Shown here piece by piece: positions 24,001-31,217 of a DNA stretch of 45,339 nucleotides. The notes beneath the pieces are model-generated. The model had not been told where the DNA came from, ran no database searches, and saw nothing but the letters and a program-made list of their open reading frames with translations. Source of the DNA: an uncultured Subdoligranulum sp. (lineage in GTDB: Bacteria > Bacillota > Clostridia > Christensenellales > CAG-314). The position numbers were made by a program, and so were the translations under genes. Position 1 is the first letter of the stretch, and the number at the start of each line of letters is the position of its first letter. The DNA is taken from contig CABUZX010000010.1 of assembly GCA_902496185.1 (NCBI GenBank), positions 1 to 45,339 of the forward strand, given 5' to 3'.

Positions 24001-24666
24001 GGTTGCAACCAACTCTACGCCGAATTCTTCGGCAATTTTTGCAAGCTTTGGCATGACGTAAATTTCGTCGGTAATACCGTGATCCTGCAACTCTATGTAA
24101 TAATCTTCGCCAAACAAATCTTTGTACTGCTTGACGACTTTGCGAGCCTCCTCCCAATTGCCGTCACGGAGCAGTCTCGGCAATTGCCCTGCGATACAAG
24201 CCGACAAACAAATAAGCCCGTCGTGATATTTTGATAAGGTTTCAAAATCTATACGCGGTTTGTAATAAAAGCCGTCCACGAAAGCAATAGAATTTAATTT
24301 AACGAGGTTTTTGTAGCCTTGATTATTTTTTGCAAGCAATACAAGATGAAAAAATTCTCTTTTTCCGTCGCCAGACTTTACTCGCAAATCTTCCGTCATA
24401 TAAAACTCACAACCAATGATGGGTTTAACCCCCGATAACTTTGCTAACTTGTAAAATTGGTACGCGCCGTACATATTTCCGTGGTCAGTAATAGCCACCG
24501 CAGGCATATTTTTTTGCTTGCAGAGTTCAAAAAATTTGCTCTTTGGCTCTATCTTTTTTTCCTTGTCGCCCGGCGTCATTACGTTGATACGCGTTGCGCC
24601 GTCCAACAAACTGTATTCGGTATGCAAATGCAAATGCACGAATTGTTGTTTTGCTTTTTCTTCCAT
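21073..24666 (-). CDS. dnaE: DNA polymerase III subunit alpha (DnaE)
   Basis: 1197-residue replicative polymerase of the DnaE type. The N-terminal PHP domain (residues about 8-230) shows HLHTEYSLLDG, TDHGNM, IGCEFY and ATNDVHY. The polymerase palm has GPGRGSGAGSI and the catalytic Asp pair in PDFDIDF (about 413-419), with the third Asp in LKMDFLGL. A helix-hairpin-helix and the OB fold (LAGMLTNVIKKVTKHNQTM region, about 1020-1100) follow. The ATG at 24664-24666 was chosen over an ATG five codons upstream because it has a GGGAG ribosome site. It is the last gene of the murB-PHP-whiA-dnaE operon, 33 bases after whiA. Most clostridia also carry PolC, which is not in this window. Confidence 0.97.
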   Translation of the reverse strand: MEEKAKQQFVHLHLHTEYSLLDGATRINVMTPGDKEKKIEPKSKFFELCKQKNMPAVAITDHGNMYGAYQFYKLAKLSGVKPIIGCEFYMTEDLRVKSGDGKREFFHLVLLAKNNQGYKNLVKLNSIAFVDGFYYKPRIDFETLSKYHDGLICLSACIAGQLPRLLRDGNWEEARKVVKQYKDLFGEDYYIELQDHGITDEIYVMPKLAKIAEEFGVELVATNDVHYISEEDAEMHDILLCIQTGKFVDDPNRMRFEGTQFYLKDYDEMYKLFKQYPRALSNTLVIADKCNVTIDKKPLLPPYVPETGQTSYEYLKQLMDEGLVRRYGTVTEEIRARADYELEIVSSKGFVEYYLIVWDFINYARKNGIPVGPGRGSGAGSIIAYAIGITEVEPLRYDLYFERFLNPERKSMPDFDIDFCMDRRGEVIDYVINKYGKERVSQIITFGTMAAKNAVKDVARTLRVPYDEVNKITKLMPNGKTQLKNLLGLEPKKKDEAIPELVDLYNNDYSLKKVFDLAISVEGMPRQTGMHAAGVVICSEDISDNIPLQRNGEDITTQFDKNEVEELGMLKMDFLGLRTLTDIDKTIKNVKRNTGEVIDFSKCTYDDPKIFNLIASGDTNAVFQLESSGMQKMMKQLRPDCMEDILAGIALYRPGPMQFIDDYIEGKHNADKVVYPTPLLEPILKPTYGCMVYQEQIMAIFRELAGYSFGQADIVRRAMGKKDMEKMIKQREIFIKGDPNDPVHPIEGALKRGVTEEVANALFDQMLKFAEYCFNKAHSAAYAYVTYQTAYLKLYHPVEYFAAVLDNRITNIDDIKKHMGFCMEKNINILPPDVNKSGVGFVTENGQIRFALAGIKGIGASSIEKIIEEREQNGEFKSLKDFIDRVDGSALNKKLVENLIKSGAFDCFGDTRLGLMKAYEQMMDASQNDKKKKKSGQFSFFDLGLDGIKDYEVIKIDNSEEYSTKIKLLFEKEVVGMYITGNPLAEYKDALEKFDFNTSKISMTDEEGELDEKDKPNEEGSFKDQSRVKLAGMLTNVIKKVTKHNQTMVVAKIEDLYGTLDITVFPRAYSMAKDIIEEDAVVVAEGKLSLSEERPKLLVEKITPWEVAQNACKEETVKQKKVETVAECKLYIKMTSEQYFAVCDILEAYQGDNPVVLVINGSRKYAPLKVRRANGLVYELTSLVGEGNAVFVDKNKE

Positions 24667-24699
24667 AATTTTCTCCCACAAAAATATTTTTCGTGATTT

Positions 24700-25662
24700 T
24701 CAATCTGTTTTTCCAAGTTTTTTTGCCATCTGGGCAATTTTGCGCAACCTGTGCGCAACACCGCTTTTGGTAAGGTCTCCTCCGCAAATAGAAGCCAGCT
24801 CGCTGAGATTTGCCGAAGGATTTTGCCGTCGAGCAAGAGCAACGGCTTTAAGTTGGTCTGAAAAATACTCCCAACCTTTTTGACTGACAACGTAATCGAT
24901 ATCGGCAAGCTGTTTTTCCGACGCATTAATTGATTTGCCTATATTTGCCGTTATGCAGTTTGACTGACGATTTGCATTGTTGCGACAATCCTTTTCGATA
25001 AGTAAATTTTGTAACCCCAAAACAGCTTTGTTTGCGCCCATATATGCCAAAACGTCGCTTATAGTGGCGCTGTCCTTTACGTACACTACCGTTCCTTCGG
25101 AGCGTGACGACGTTTTAAATTTAAAACCCTTTGAAGCAAGAAGCGCAACCAAGTCCTCAGCAACGGAAATCGAAGAAAGAAAAAACTCAAAGTGATACCC
25201 TGCGTTTATCTTTTTGCTTTCTTCCTTTAAACTTGGCAAAGTAACTACTCCGCACCCAATAAAAAGCCCAGTAATATAACTTTTTGCGCAACATTCCTCT
25301 GACACGATATAAGGATCTATATCTGCTATTATTTCCGTCAGCCCGTCTACTTCCGCCAAAATACCCGTTTCCTTAAGGATATTTTTATCTCTAACCGCAA
25401 CAGTATATATTTTTGTGTTTTTTATAGGATTTGGAGTGTTGGAGACAGTACACTTTACGCCGTACATTTCTTCCACTATATCACTAAGTAAATTAACAAG
25501 TTTTAAGTTTTCGCTTGCAACGCTTACGCTCAAACCGAGATTATTTATTACTATACTACCTGCCGAGCGAAAAAGAGCAGACAAAAAGGCAACCTTACAA
25601 CAAGGTTGTATTTCTGCAAGATTAGATAAAATTTCGTTTTTGATGGTTTTTGTCGTAGTCAT
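24700..25662 (-). CDS. whiA: DNA-binding protein WhiA
   Basis: 320-residue WhiA protein. Its N-terminal half resembles LAGLIDADG homing endonucleases without the catalytic residues (CKVAFLSALFRSAGSI and CAKSYITGLFIGCG repeats), and its C-terminal helix-turn-helix carries NLSELASICGGDLTKSGVAHRLRKI (listed as a landmark for about residues 279-303). In Firmicutes it influences division and chromosome segregation; in actinobacteria it controls sporulation. The ATG at 25660-25662 fits the family start. A TTG eight codons earlier overlaps the PHP gene stop. The usual neighbours rapZ and yvcK are missing here. Confidence 0.93.
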   Translation of the reverse strand: MTTTKTIKNEILSNLAEIQPCCKVAFLSALFRSAGSIVINNLGLSVSVASENLKLVNLLSDIVEEMYGVKCTVSNTPNPIKNTKIYTVAVRDKNILKETGILAEVDGLTEIIADIDPYIVSEECCAKSYITGLFIGCGVVTLPSLKEESKKINAGYHFEFFLSSISVAEDLVALLASKGFKFKTSSRSEGTVVYVKDSATISDVLAYMGANKAVLGLQNLLIEKDCRNNANRQSNCITANIGKSINASEKQLADIDYVVSQKGWEYFSDQLKAVALARRQNPSANLSELASICGGDLTKSGVAHRLRKIAQMAKKLGKTD

Positions 25663-25682
25663 ACTTTTCTTTCGTTTAATAT

Positions 25683-26411
25683 TCAAAACAACACGCCGTT
25701 AAAATTTGACAATCTTTCAAGCGGTATTCCCAGCCTGTTTAAAGTGTTTATCGGCAAACTTACGTCGCCTATTCTATTGTCGTCGTGAGCGTCGCTGTTT
25801 GCAACTATTTTAACGGAGCTTTCCGCAAGAGCAAGCACTTCTTCGTCGGAAAGATTAATTCTTTTACCGTTTAACTCAATTTTTACACCATAGTCAGATG
25901 CAACTTTAGCAATTTTTACTATATCAACGGGAAATCCGTACCCCGGATGCGCTAAAATATCTATTTTTTGCGTTTTTATCGTAGATATTACTATTGAAGT
26001 AAACTTTTTTTTGGCTTGTTCAACATTTGCAAACAACTGTGAAAAACCAAAGCCGTCCTTGAGCTTTTTTGTCCACACCATTTTGTGAAACCCCGCCACC
26101 ACCAAATCAAACATCTTTCTGTCAACGTTGATTAAGTCAATTTCGCCGTCGGAAGAAAAAATATTTGCTTCGATACCCATCAAAAGTTTTACGTCGCTCT
26201 GCTCGGCGTTAAGCAAATCTATTTTGTCTTTAAGTTTTTTTAAGCGGTTGACGGTGGTAGGATACAACATATGGTTTAAACCGTGATCGCAAATACCCAC
26301 CTGTTTTAAACCTTTTTGCTTTGCCACCGCCAAAATTCCCTCCGGCGTATTGCTTGCGTGACCGTTGTTTCCGCTATAAATTGTGTGTATATGATAATCT
26401 CCCCAAATCAT
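25683..26411 (-). CDS. PHP domain phosphoesterase
   Basis: 242-residue protein of the PHP superfamily, of the YcdX/histidinol-phosphatase-like type. Metal-binding motifs are DYHIHTIYSG (His pair near residues 7-9), CDHGLNHM, GIEANIFS, HPGYGFP and the ending NSDAHDDNRIGD. The substrate is unknown; this group of clostridial PHP proteins typically sits beside murB. The ATG at 26409-26411 has the ribosome site AGGAGACAAGG and lies inside the 3' end of murB (38-base overlap), which argues for coupled translation. The stop overlaps the region of the whiA start. Confidence 0.88.
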   Translation of the reverse strand: MIWGDYHIHTIYSGNNGHASNTPEGILAVAKQKGLKQVGICDHGLNHMLYPTTVNRLKKLKDKIDLLNAEQSDVKLLMGIEANIFSSDGEIDLINVDRKMFDLVVAGFHKMVWTKKLKDGFGFSQLFANVEQAKKKFTSIVISTIKTQKIDILAHPGYGFPVDIVKIAKVASDYGVKIELNGKRINLSDEEVLALAESSVKIVANSDAHDDNRIGDVSLPINTLNRLGIPLERLSNFNGVLF

Positions 26412-27303
26412 CCTTGTCTCCTATGTACCGTACTTCCGGCACGAGCAATATCCCATACTCGTCCAAAACTTTTTGCCCGACAATGTCAATAAGCATCAAA
26501 AAATCGTTTGTTGTCGCATTTTTATCATTTATAAAAAAACCTGCGTGCTTTTCGCTAACTTTTGCGCCGTTAAAGGAAAAACCCTTAAAACCCAAGTCGT
26601 CAATCAGTTTTGCAACGCTCCCCAACTTGCAACGTTTAAAAACGCTCCCAAAAGAAGGCTTGTTGAGTGGTTGACTTGACTTTTTTGCCAATATAATATC
26701 TCTCGTTTTTTGCAAAATATATTCCTTGGGTTTGGTTTCAAAACGGAAATATACCTTTGTCACCGCGTAATCCGCGTTCAAAAACATACTTTGCCGATAA
26801 TCAAAACAAAGTTGTTCCTTTTCAAAATGCTTTTTTCCGTCCTGATTGACAGCGTCTACCGCCACCACTATATCAGACATACTTTGCCCAAAGCAACCTG
26901 CGTTCATTACCGTTGCTCCGCCTACCGACGCAGGCAAACTTGCTAAAAATTCCGCGCCGGAAAACTGATACTTTAAACAAAAAGAAGACAACATTGCAGT
27001 TTTTGCGCCAGCGTCGGCAACTACGTATTCGCCGTCAAAGCCTATTTGACAAAAATACGGAGTCAACTTGATAATTATCCCAGAATACCCTTCGTCAGAA
27101 GCAAGACAATTGCTACCTTCACCCAATATAAAATAATTTAAATCGTTTTGTTTTGCAAAAACAATTGATTTTATCAGTTCTTCTTCCGTCTGTGGGCGAA
27201 ACACAATCTCCGCCCTGCCACCCGTTTTGACGGTAGTAAGATTTTTTAAATCTACGTCCGTTTCACACGAAGGAAAAATCGCTTTTAAATGGCTTGCACG
27301 CAT
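26374..27303 (-). CDS. murB: UDP-N-acetylmuramate dehydrogenase
   Basis: 309-residue FAD enzyme reducing UDP-GlcNAc-enolpyruvate to UDP-MurNAc in peptidoglycan precursor synthesis. Seen: NLTTVKTGGRAE, the FAD loop GEGSNCLASD, LASLPASVGGATVMNAGCFGQ (about residues 121-141), the catalytic Ser in KPSFGSVFKR, and LIDDLGFKGFSFNGAKVSEKHAGF; lacking the extra loop of the E. coli enzyme, it is type II. The start has the ribosome site AAAGGAGTAAAA and a good promoter. It begins the operon continuing to dnaE. Confidence 0.95.
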   Translation of the reverse strand: MRASHLKAIFPSCETDVDLKNLTTVKTGGRAEIVFRPQTEEELIKSIVFAKQNDLNYFILGEGSNCLASDEGYSGIIIKLTPYFCQIGFDGEYVVADAGAKTAMLSSFCLKYQFSGAEFLASLPASVGGATVMNAGCFGQSMSDIVVAVDAVNQDGKKHFEKEQLCFDYRQSMFLNADYAVTKVYFRFETKPKEYILQKTRDIILAKKSSQPLNKPSFGSVFKRCKLGSVAKLIDDLGFKGFSFNGAKVSEKHAGFFINDKNATTNDFLMLIDIVGQKVLDEYGILLVPEVRYIGDKDDLGRLSYTHNL

Positions 27304-27319
27304 AAATTTTACTCCTTTT

Positions 27320-27348
27320 ATTTTACACTATTTTTTGAGTTTTTTCAA
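27320..27348 (-). promoter_or_regulatory. promoter of the murB operon
   Basis: TTGAAA (27343-27348), a 17-base spacer and TAAAAT (27320-27325) on the minus strand, lying between the solute-binding gene stop and murB. Confidence 0.7.
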
Positions 27349-27354
27349 TACATT

Positions 27355-28482
27355 TCAATATAAACGGATATATTTTTTCAAAAGGTTTTTTTCTCCCGTT
27401 TTAATGACCTGCACACTCTCCTCGTACATTTGTCGTATTACGCTTTGCGTGGCAAATACGTTAGGAAGAGAAACTTCCTTTAGCCCTGTTTGTAATTGAG
27501 CCATTACTCCGTCGTCGTAAATATCATCTAACCAAACCGACAGCATACCTACGTCACTCGCCTTTGCCTGAACGCTTTTAATCAACAAAAAATTTGCAAA
27601 ATCATTACTTAATTTCATTTTTTCGCGCTCACCGCTTTGAGCAATCGCAACGTACTGAGTCAAATCAGTATAATTGCCCACGACGGAATAAACAATTTCG
27701 CCTATTTTTCCATTTTTTTGTCTATTTGAAAGCCTCCAATAATCCCTTTGGCTACCCAACAAAACCGTAGCTACGTCACCTTGCAAAAATTTTTCATACG
27801 CGCCGTACTGAGTAAGCGTTTTTTCTGCAAAAATAACGGAAAAATTTTGCGCTTTGTCTGCCAACGTAGCAAGACTAGTCATGGGGCTACAATATTTGCT
27901 GTATCCAAGCAAAACAGAATATAATTTTTTTTCCTTTTTGCCCACTGTTTTTTGAATAGAGCAATCAAAAACACTATTTTTTAAATCTACGTAATTTTGT
28001 ATTTTTTGCAAATCCGCGCTTTTGCCTGCCAACAAATATCCGCCCGACAAGTAAGGAATTGCATATTGCTTTCCGTCCATTTGCCCCGCGCTCAAAAGAT
28101 TGTCAAACACGGGCGTGGTGGCGGAAATTTCCGCAATTCGGTTTGCCACCAACTCGCCCACCCCAAATCCAAAACTCACCAAATCAAAACATTGACCTTC
28201 CGAAAGCTTTTGACTCAACTGCTCGGGAGTTAGTTTAACGACGTCCACAAAAATACCTTGATTGTTTTTTTCAAACTCTATCGCTCTCCGCTTGAGCCAA
28301 TCCGCCCTGCTACCCACTCCACCCTCAAAACTCTCAACGTGCCAAAGGGTAAGAATAACAGGCGTTGCCACCGTTCTCTCGGGGGTAACGTTTCTTGGCA
28401 ACGCAGGAAACACAAATACAAAACAAAACAGCGCAAATACCACTAAAAGCGCTAAACTGATTACTTTTTTAAAAACGTTCAT
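27355..28482 (-). CDS. extracellular solute-binding protein-like, orphan
   Basis: 375 residues. An uncleaved-looking N-terminal hydrophobic helix (residues 7-30) is followed by a periplasmic-binding-protein type body: LTLWHVESFEGG, EFEKNNQGIFVDVVKLTPEQL, DLVSFGFG, and YAIPYLSGGYLLAGK resemble family 1 (sugar) binding proteins. The usual lipobox Cys is missing: the only Cys in the signal follows Phe. No permease or ATPase gene is adjacent. It could be a membrane-anchored binding or sensor protein rather than a transport subunit. The ribosome site is weak. Confidence 0.72.
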   Translation of the reverse strand: MNVFKKVISLALLVVFALFCFVFVFPALPRNVTPERTVATPVILTLWHVESFEGGVGSRADWLKRRAIEFEKNNQGIFVDVVKLTPEQLSQKLSEGQCFDLVSFGFGVGELVANRIAEISATTPVFDNLLSAGQMDGKQYAIPYLSGGYLLAGKSADLQKIQNYVDLKNSVFDCSIQKTVGKKEKKLYSVLLGYSKYCSPMTSLATLADKAQNFSVIFAEKTLTQYGAYEKFLQGDVATVLLGSQRDYWRLSNRQKNGKIGEIVYSVVGNYTDLTQYVAIAQSGEREKMKLSNDFANFLLIKSVQAKASDVGMLSVWLDDIYDDGVMAQLQTGLKEVSLPNVFATQSVIRQMYEESVQVIKTGEKNLLKKYIRLY

Positions 28483-28526
28483 AATTTATTCTATTAACCA
28501 AAACGGCGAAAAAACCCTTTTTGCAT

Positions 28527-28571
28527 CAAAAAACCTACCGCCTTTACCTTTTTGGCAAAGCGCAGTAGGCT
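28527..28571 (-). terminator. terminator of uvrC
   Basis: Minus strand: CCTACTGCGCTTTGCC pairs with GGTAAAGGCGGTAGG with one bulge and one mismatch around an A5 loop, followed by TTTTTTG. It begins 14 bases after the uvrC stop. Confidence 0.88.
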
Positions 28572-28584
28572 TGTGTCTTTTTAA

Positions 28585-30393
28585 CTATTCATTATGCAAA
28601 AAATCCGATATGACTTGAGCAAGCGACTTTGAAATCCCATCCGTTTGCGCAATTTCGTCCACCGTAGCGTTTTTTATTGCGTCCACTCCTTTAAAACGTT
28701 TTTGCAAAGCAAGCAACCTACTTTTGCCTACTCCGGGGATTTTTTCCAACTCCGAGACAAAGGCGTTTTTAGAGTGAAGCGCGCGGAAATACGTTACCGC
28801 AAAGCGGTGCGCTTCGTCACGCGTATTAATAAGCAAACGCAAAGCGTAACTGTCCATTGGCAAGCGTCGCGGTTTGTTGTCGCTCTCGACGTACACAAGT
28901 TCTTCCTTTTCGGCAAGGGCAATAATCTCTACGTCCACCTGTTTTTCTTCACGGGCTTGCAAAGCGTATTTGAGTTGCCCGAGACCGCCGTCCACCACTA
29001 CAAGGTCGGGAGGATTGCCAAAACGCAAATCGTTTTGTTTGAGCCTTTCAAAACGACGGAGTAAAGTTTCCTTCATACTCTCAAAATCATTTGCCCCCTC
29101 AACTGTTTTTATCTTAAACCGACGGTAATCTTTGGGTGATTTTTGCCCATCTATTGCTACCACCATACTTGATACCTTGTCCACACCCGAAACGTTGGAA
29201 ATATCAAAACATTCTATACGGTTTGGCAAGCGCTTGAGTCCCAACAATTGCTTAAGTTGTATCACTGCGCCCGTCGTGGAGGCGTATTTTCGCTCCTCTT
29301 GGGCGAAACTTTTTTCCAGACTTTCCCTCGCGTTATCCAAACTCATCTCCACAAGACGCTTCTTTTGCCCTTTTTGAGCTACGTTTACCACTATTTTTTT
29401 GCCGAAAGTTTCGGATAAAAACTGTTGAAAGCCGTCAAGACTTTCTATGTTTTTGTTGATTAGAATTTCCTTTGCGACGTCGTTAGTAGTTTGATAATAA
29501 GCGTTTAAAAAATCCGCCAGCGTTTGTTCTTCGTCTATACCTGCATCTGCAAAAGTTTGACTTTTGGAAAAAATGATTTTGCCTTGCCTAACCAAAGTAG
29601 TATTTATTGCGCTTTGGTTGCCGTTGCAACAAACGGCAAAAACGTCGTAGTCCACAAGCTTGCCGAGCGTCGCCACCTTTGTTTCGGAAATTTTTTCCAC
29701 CAACTCAAGCTGATGGCGATATTTAAGCGCCTGCTCGTAAAGCATAGCGTCGCTCGCTTGAGCCATTTTTTGTTTAAGTAATTTTGTAGTTGCAAAAGTA
29801 TTTCCTCGCAAAAAATCGCAACAATTTTCTATTAATTTTGCGTAATCCTCTTCCGAAATATTGCCGATACACGGCGCGCTACACTTGCCTATGTGATAAT
29901 TAAGACACGGACGGAAGTTTTTTGGCAATTTTTCAAAATTGAGATTGCAGGTACGGGTTGGGTATAACTCACCCAACAACTCAAGCAACTCCTTGACGCT
30001 GTGCATTATAGGCCCGAAATATTTTGCGCCGTCTTTTGTAACTTTGCGAGTAAAAGCAACTTTAGGATAACGCTCCTTTAGATTGATTTTTACAAAGGGA
30101 TATTGTTTGTCATCCTTCAACAAAATATTAAAGGGCGGAGAATATTTTTTTATCAGGTTGTTTTCCAACGCAAAAGCGTCCGTTTCACTCTCCGTCAAAA
30201 TATATTCCAAATCGGCGACGTGTTTAAGCATTACTTCCACTTTGTAAGCCTTAGAAGAAGCATTAAAATACTGTTTTATTCTGTTTTTGAGATTTTTTGC
30301 CTTACCGACGTACAAAACCTTGCCCGATGCGTCGTAATAAATATATACTCCGCTACTTACTGGCAATTGTTTTAATTTTTGAGAAAGCTCCAT
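28585..30393 (-). CDS. uvrC: excinuclease ABC subunit C
   Basis: 602-residue nuclease making both incisions of nucleotide excision repair with UvrA/UvrB. The GIY-YIG domain is at the N-terminus (VSSGVYIYYDASGKVLYVGKA), a zinc-like Cys-rich segment contains NYHIGKCSAPC, the UVR motif follows at about 200-235, the RNase-H-like nuclease half has CFDISNVSG and VVDGGLGQLKYA, and the end has two HhH motifs (KIPGVGKSRLLALQKRF, TDGISKSLAQVI). The ATG at 30391-30393 matches the usual start MELSQKLKQLP. A GTG six codons upstream is open, but a -10 box lies there, so the mRNA is predicted to start at or next to this ATG. Confidence 0.95.
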   Translation of the reverse strand: MELSQKLKQLPVSSGVYIYYDASGKVLYVGKAKNLKNRIKQYFNASSKAYKVEVMLKHVADLEYILTESETDAFALENNLIKKYSPPFNILLKDDKQYPFVKINLKERYPKVAFTRKVTKDGAKYFGPIMHSVKELLELLGELYPTRTCNLNFEKLPKNFRPCLNYHIGKCSAPCIGNISEEDYAKLIENCCDFLRGNTFATTKLLKQKMAQASDAMLYEQALKYRHQLELVEKISETKVATLGKLVDYDVFAVCCNGNQSAINTTLVRQGKIIFSKSQTFADAGIDEEQTLADFLNAYYQTTNDVAKEILINKNIESLDGFQQFLSETFGKKIVVNVAQKGQKKRLVEMSLDNARESLEKSFAQEERKYASTTGAVIQLKQLLGLKRLPNRIECFDISNVSGVDKVSSMVVAIDGQKSPKDYRRFKIKTVEGANDFESMKETLLRRFERLKQNDLRFGNPPDLVVVDGGLGQLKYALQAREEKQVDVEIIALAEKEELVYVESDNKPRRLPMDSYALRLLINTRDEAHRFAVTYFRALHSKNAFVSELEKIPGVGKSRLLALQKRFKGVDAIKNATVDEIAQTDGISKSLAQVISDFLHNE

Positions 30394-30399
30394 ATTTTT

Positions 30400-30408
30400 A
30401 TTATAGCA
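30400..30408 (-). promoter_or_regulatory. uvrC extended -10 promoter adjacent to the ATG
   Basis: TGCTATAAT on the minus strand, with the hexamer ending 6 bases before the ATG; no consensus -35 or ribosome site. A start 7 bases after the hexamer would fall on the A of the ATG. Confidence 0.6.
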
Positions 30409-30467
30409 CACCTATGCCAAAAACAAAACAAAATAAAAACAATTTAAGTTTTGACAAATTTATAATT

Positions 30468-30503
30468 AAAAACGTCGGGTATTGCTCAACCGCAATACTC
30501 GAC
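30468..30503 (-). terminator. terminator overlapping the end of the ArsR gene
   Basis: 12-bp stem GTCGAGTATTGC / GCAATACCCGAC with one mismatch, followed by GTTTTTAATT. The 6-base loop contains the TGA stop codon, so the 5' arm is the last coding codons. Confidence 0.85.
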
Positions 30504-30812
30504 GCCCAACAACAAAACCTGATTTATCTTTGGATCTCTTATGCTGTAAAAAACAACTTTACCCTGTCTTTCACTCTTGACTATTTTTTCGTTTTTTAAA
30601 ATTTTTAGTTGATGAGATACTGTAGTTTGATTTAATCCGCATACGTCAGCAATATCCGAAACGCACATCTTTTTGATGGATACGGCGCTCAACACTCTCA
30701 ACCGCGTTACGTCGGCAAAGGTAGAAAAAAAACGCGACAAAATTTCCGCCGTCTCTACGTTTGGCAGATAATACAATATCTCTTTTTTTGTTTTTGCCGA
30801 AATAATATTCAT
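30486..30812 (-). CDS. ArsR/SmtB family transcriptional regulator
   Basis: 108-residue winged-helix repressor. The pattern is FFSTFADVTRLRVLSAVS, then the recognition helix CGLNQTTVSHQLKILKNEKIV, then the wing SERQGKVVFYSI. The helix before recognition has CVSD, the position of the metal-binding ELCVCD Cys in arsenic/cadmium sensors, but with one Cys instead of two, so ligand type is uncertain; further cysteines are Cys of DVCG and the penultimate residue. The ATG at 30810-30812 is favoured by family alignment; no ribosome site is present, and an extended -10 sits 7 bases upstream. Divergent to a small Asn/Cys-rich protein, a possible target. Confidence 0.88.
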   Translation of the reverse strand: MNIISAKTKKEILYYLPNVETAEILSRFFSTFADVTRLRVLSAVSIKKMCVSDIADVCGLNQTTVSHQLKILKNEKIVKSERQGKVVFYSIRDPKINQVLLLGVEYCG

Positions 30813-30819
30813 CAAAAAT

Positions 30820-30828
30820 ATAATAACA
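30820..30828 (-). promoter_or_regulatory. ArsR gene extended -10 promoter adjacent to the ATG
   Basis: TGTTATTAT on the minus strand; the hexamer (30820-30825) ends 7 bases before the ATG. No ribosome site is visible. Confidence 0.5.
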
Positions 30829-30900
30829 TAGTAACGTTTGCAAAATATCACGCATATTGTAGTACAAAAGCGATTTTTGTTTTTTTGGGAGGAATAATCT

Positions 30901-31140
30901 ATGGGTATTACAAGCAATTTACTTTATCTTTTGCTACTTTACGCCGTACTTGACAAGGACGGAAAACTCAGTGTTTCGACAGGACTCTTGTTAGCGCTCG
31001 GCATAATCGTAGCCACCAACTATTGCAACAACAATAACAATAACAACTCCTGCTGTTGTCAACGACAAAGTTTCGGCAACAACTTTAATCCTTTCGGCGC
31101 GTTTAATAACAATTTTGCCTTTAGCAACTCTCTGTTTTGA
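30901..31140 (+). CDS. Asn/Cys-rich small membrane protein
   Basis: 79-residue protein not recognised. A hydrophobic N-terminus (LLYLLLLYAVL) and a likely transmembrane helix (LSVSTGLLLALGIIVATNYC, residues about 23-42) are followed by an asparagine run (seven Asn), three consecutive cysteines (NSCCCQRQ) and a Gly/Asn/Phe-rich tail (FGNNFNPFGAFNNNF). The composition recalls tiny surface or spore-associated proteins and metal-binding tails, but no family is claimed. The ribosome site GGGAGGAATAAT is strong. It is divergent from an ArsR-type regulator and ends in a terminator, so it may be regulated by metal or redox signals (inference). Confidence 0.75.
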   Translation: MGITSNLLYLLLLYAVLDKDGKLSVSTGLLLALGIIVATNYCNNNNNNNSCCCQRQSFGNNFNPFGAFNNNFAFSNSLF

Positions 31141-31173
31141 TAAACAAGAATAACTACATACCTAAACAAAAAT

Positions 31174-31206
31174 AAGCGCAACAACTCAAAAATTGTTACG
31201 CTTTTT
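31174..31206. terminator. bidirectional terminator
   Basis: Stem AAGCG(C)AACAA / TTGTT(A)CGCTT with one internal mismatch and an 8-base loop, followed by T5 on the plus strand and a T-rich run on the minus strand. It serves the convergent genes at 30901 and 31218. Confidence 0.8.
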
Positions 31207-31217
31207 CTCGTATATTT

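Noticed and set aside
30813..30917. 35-codon extension of the ArsR protein
   Set aside because: It would start at a TTG inside the divergent gene and run through the promoter; the ArsR fold starts after the ATG at 30812.
31051..31075. Tandem AAC codon run as a nucleotide microsatellite
   Set aside because: It lies inside a well-supported coding frame and encodes an Asn run with mixed AAC/AAT codons, so it is better explained as protein composition.
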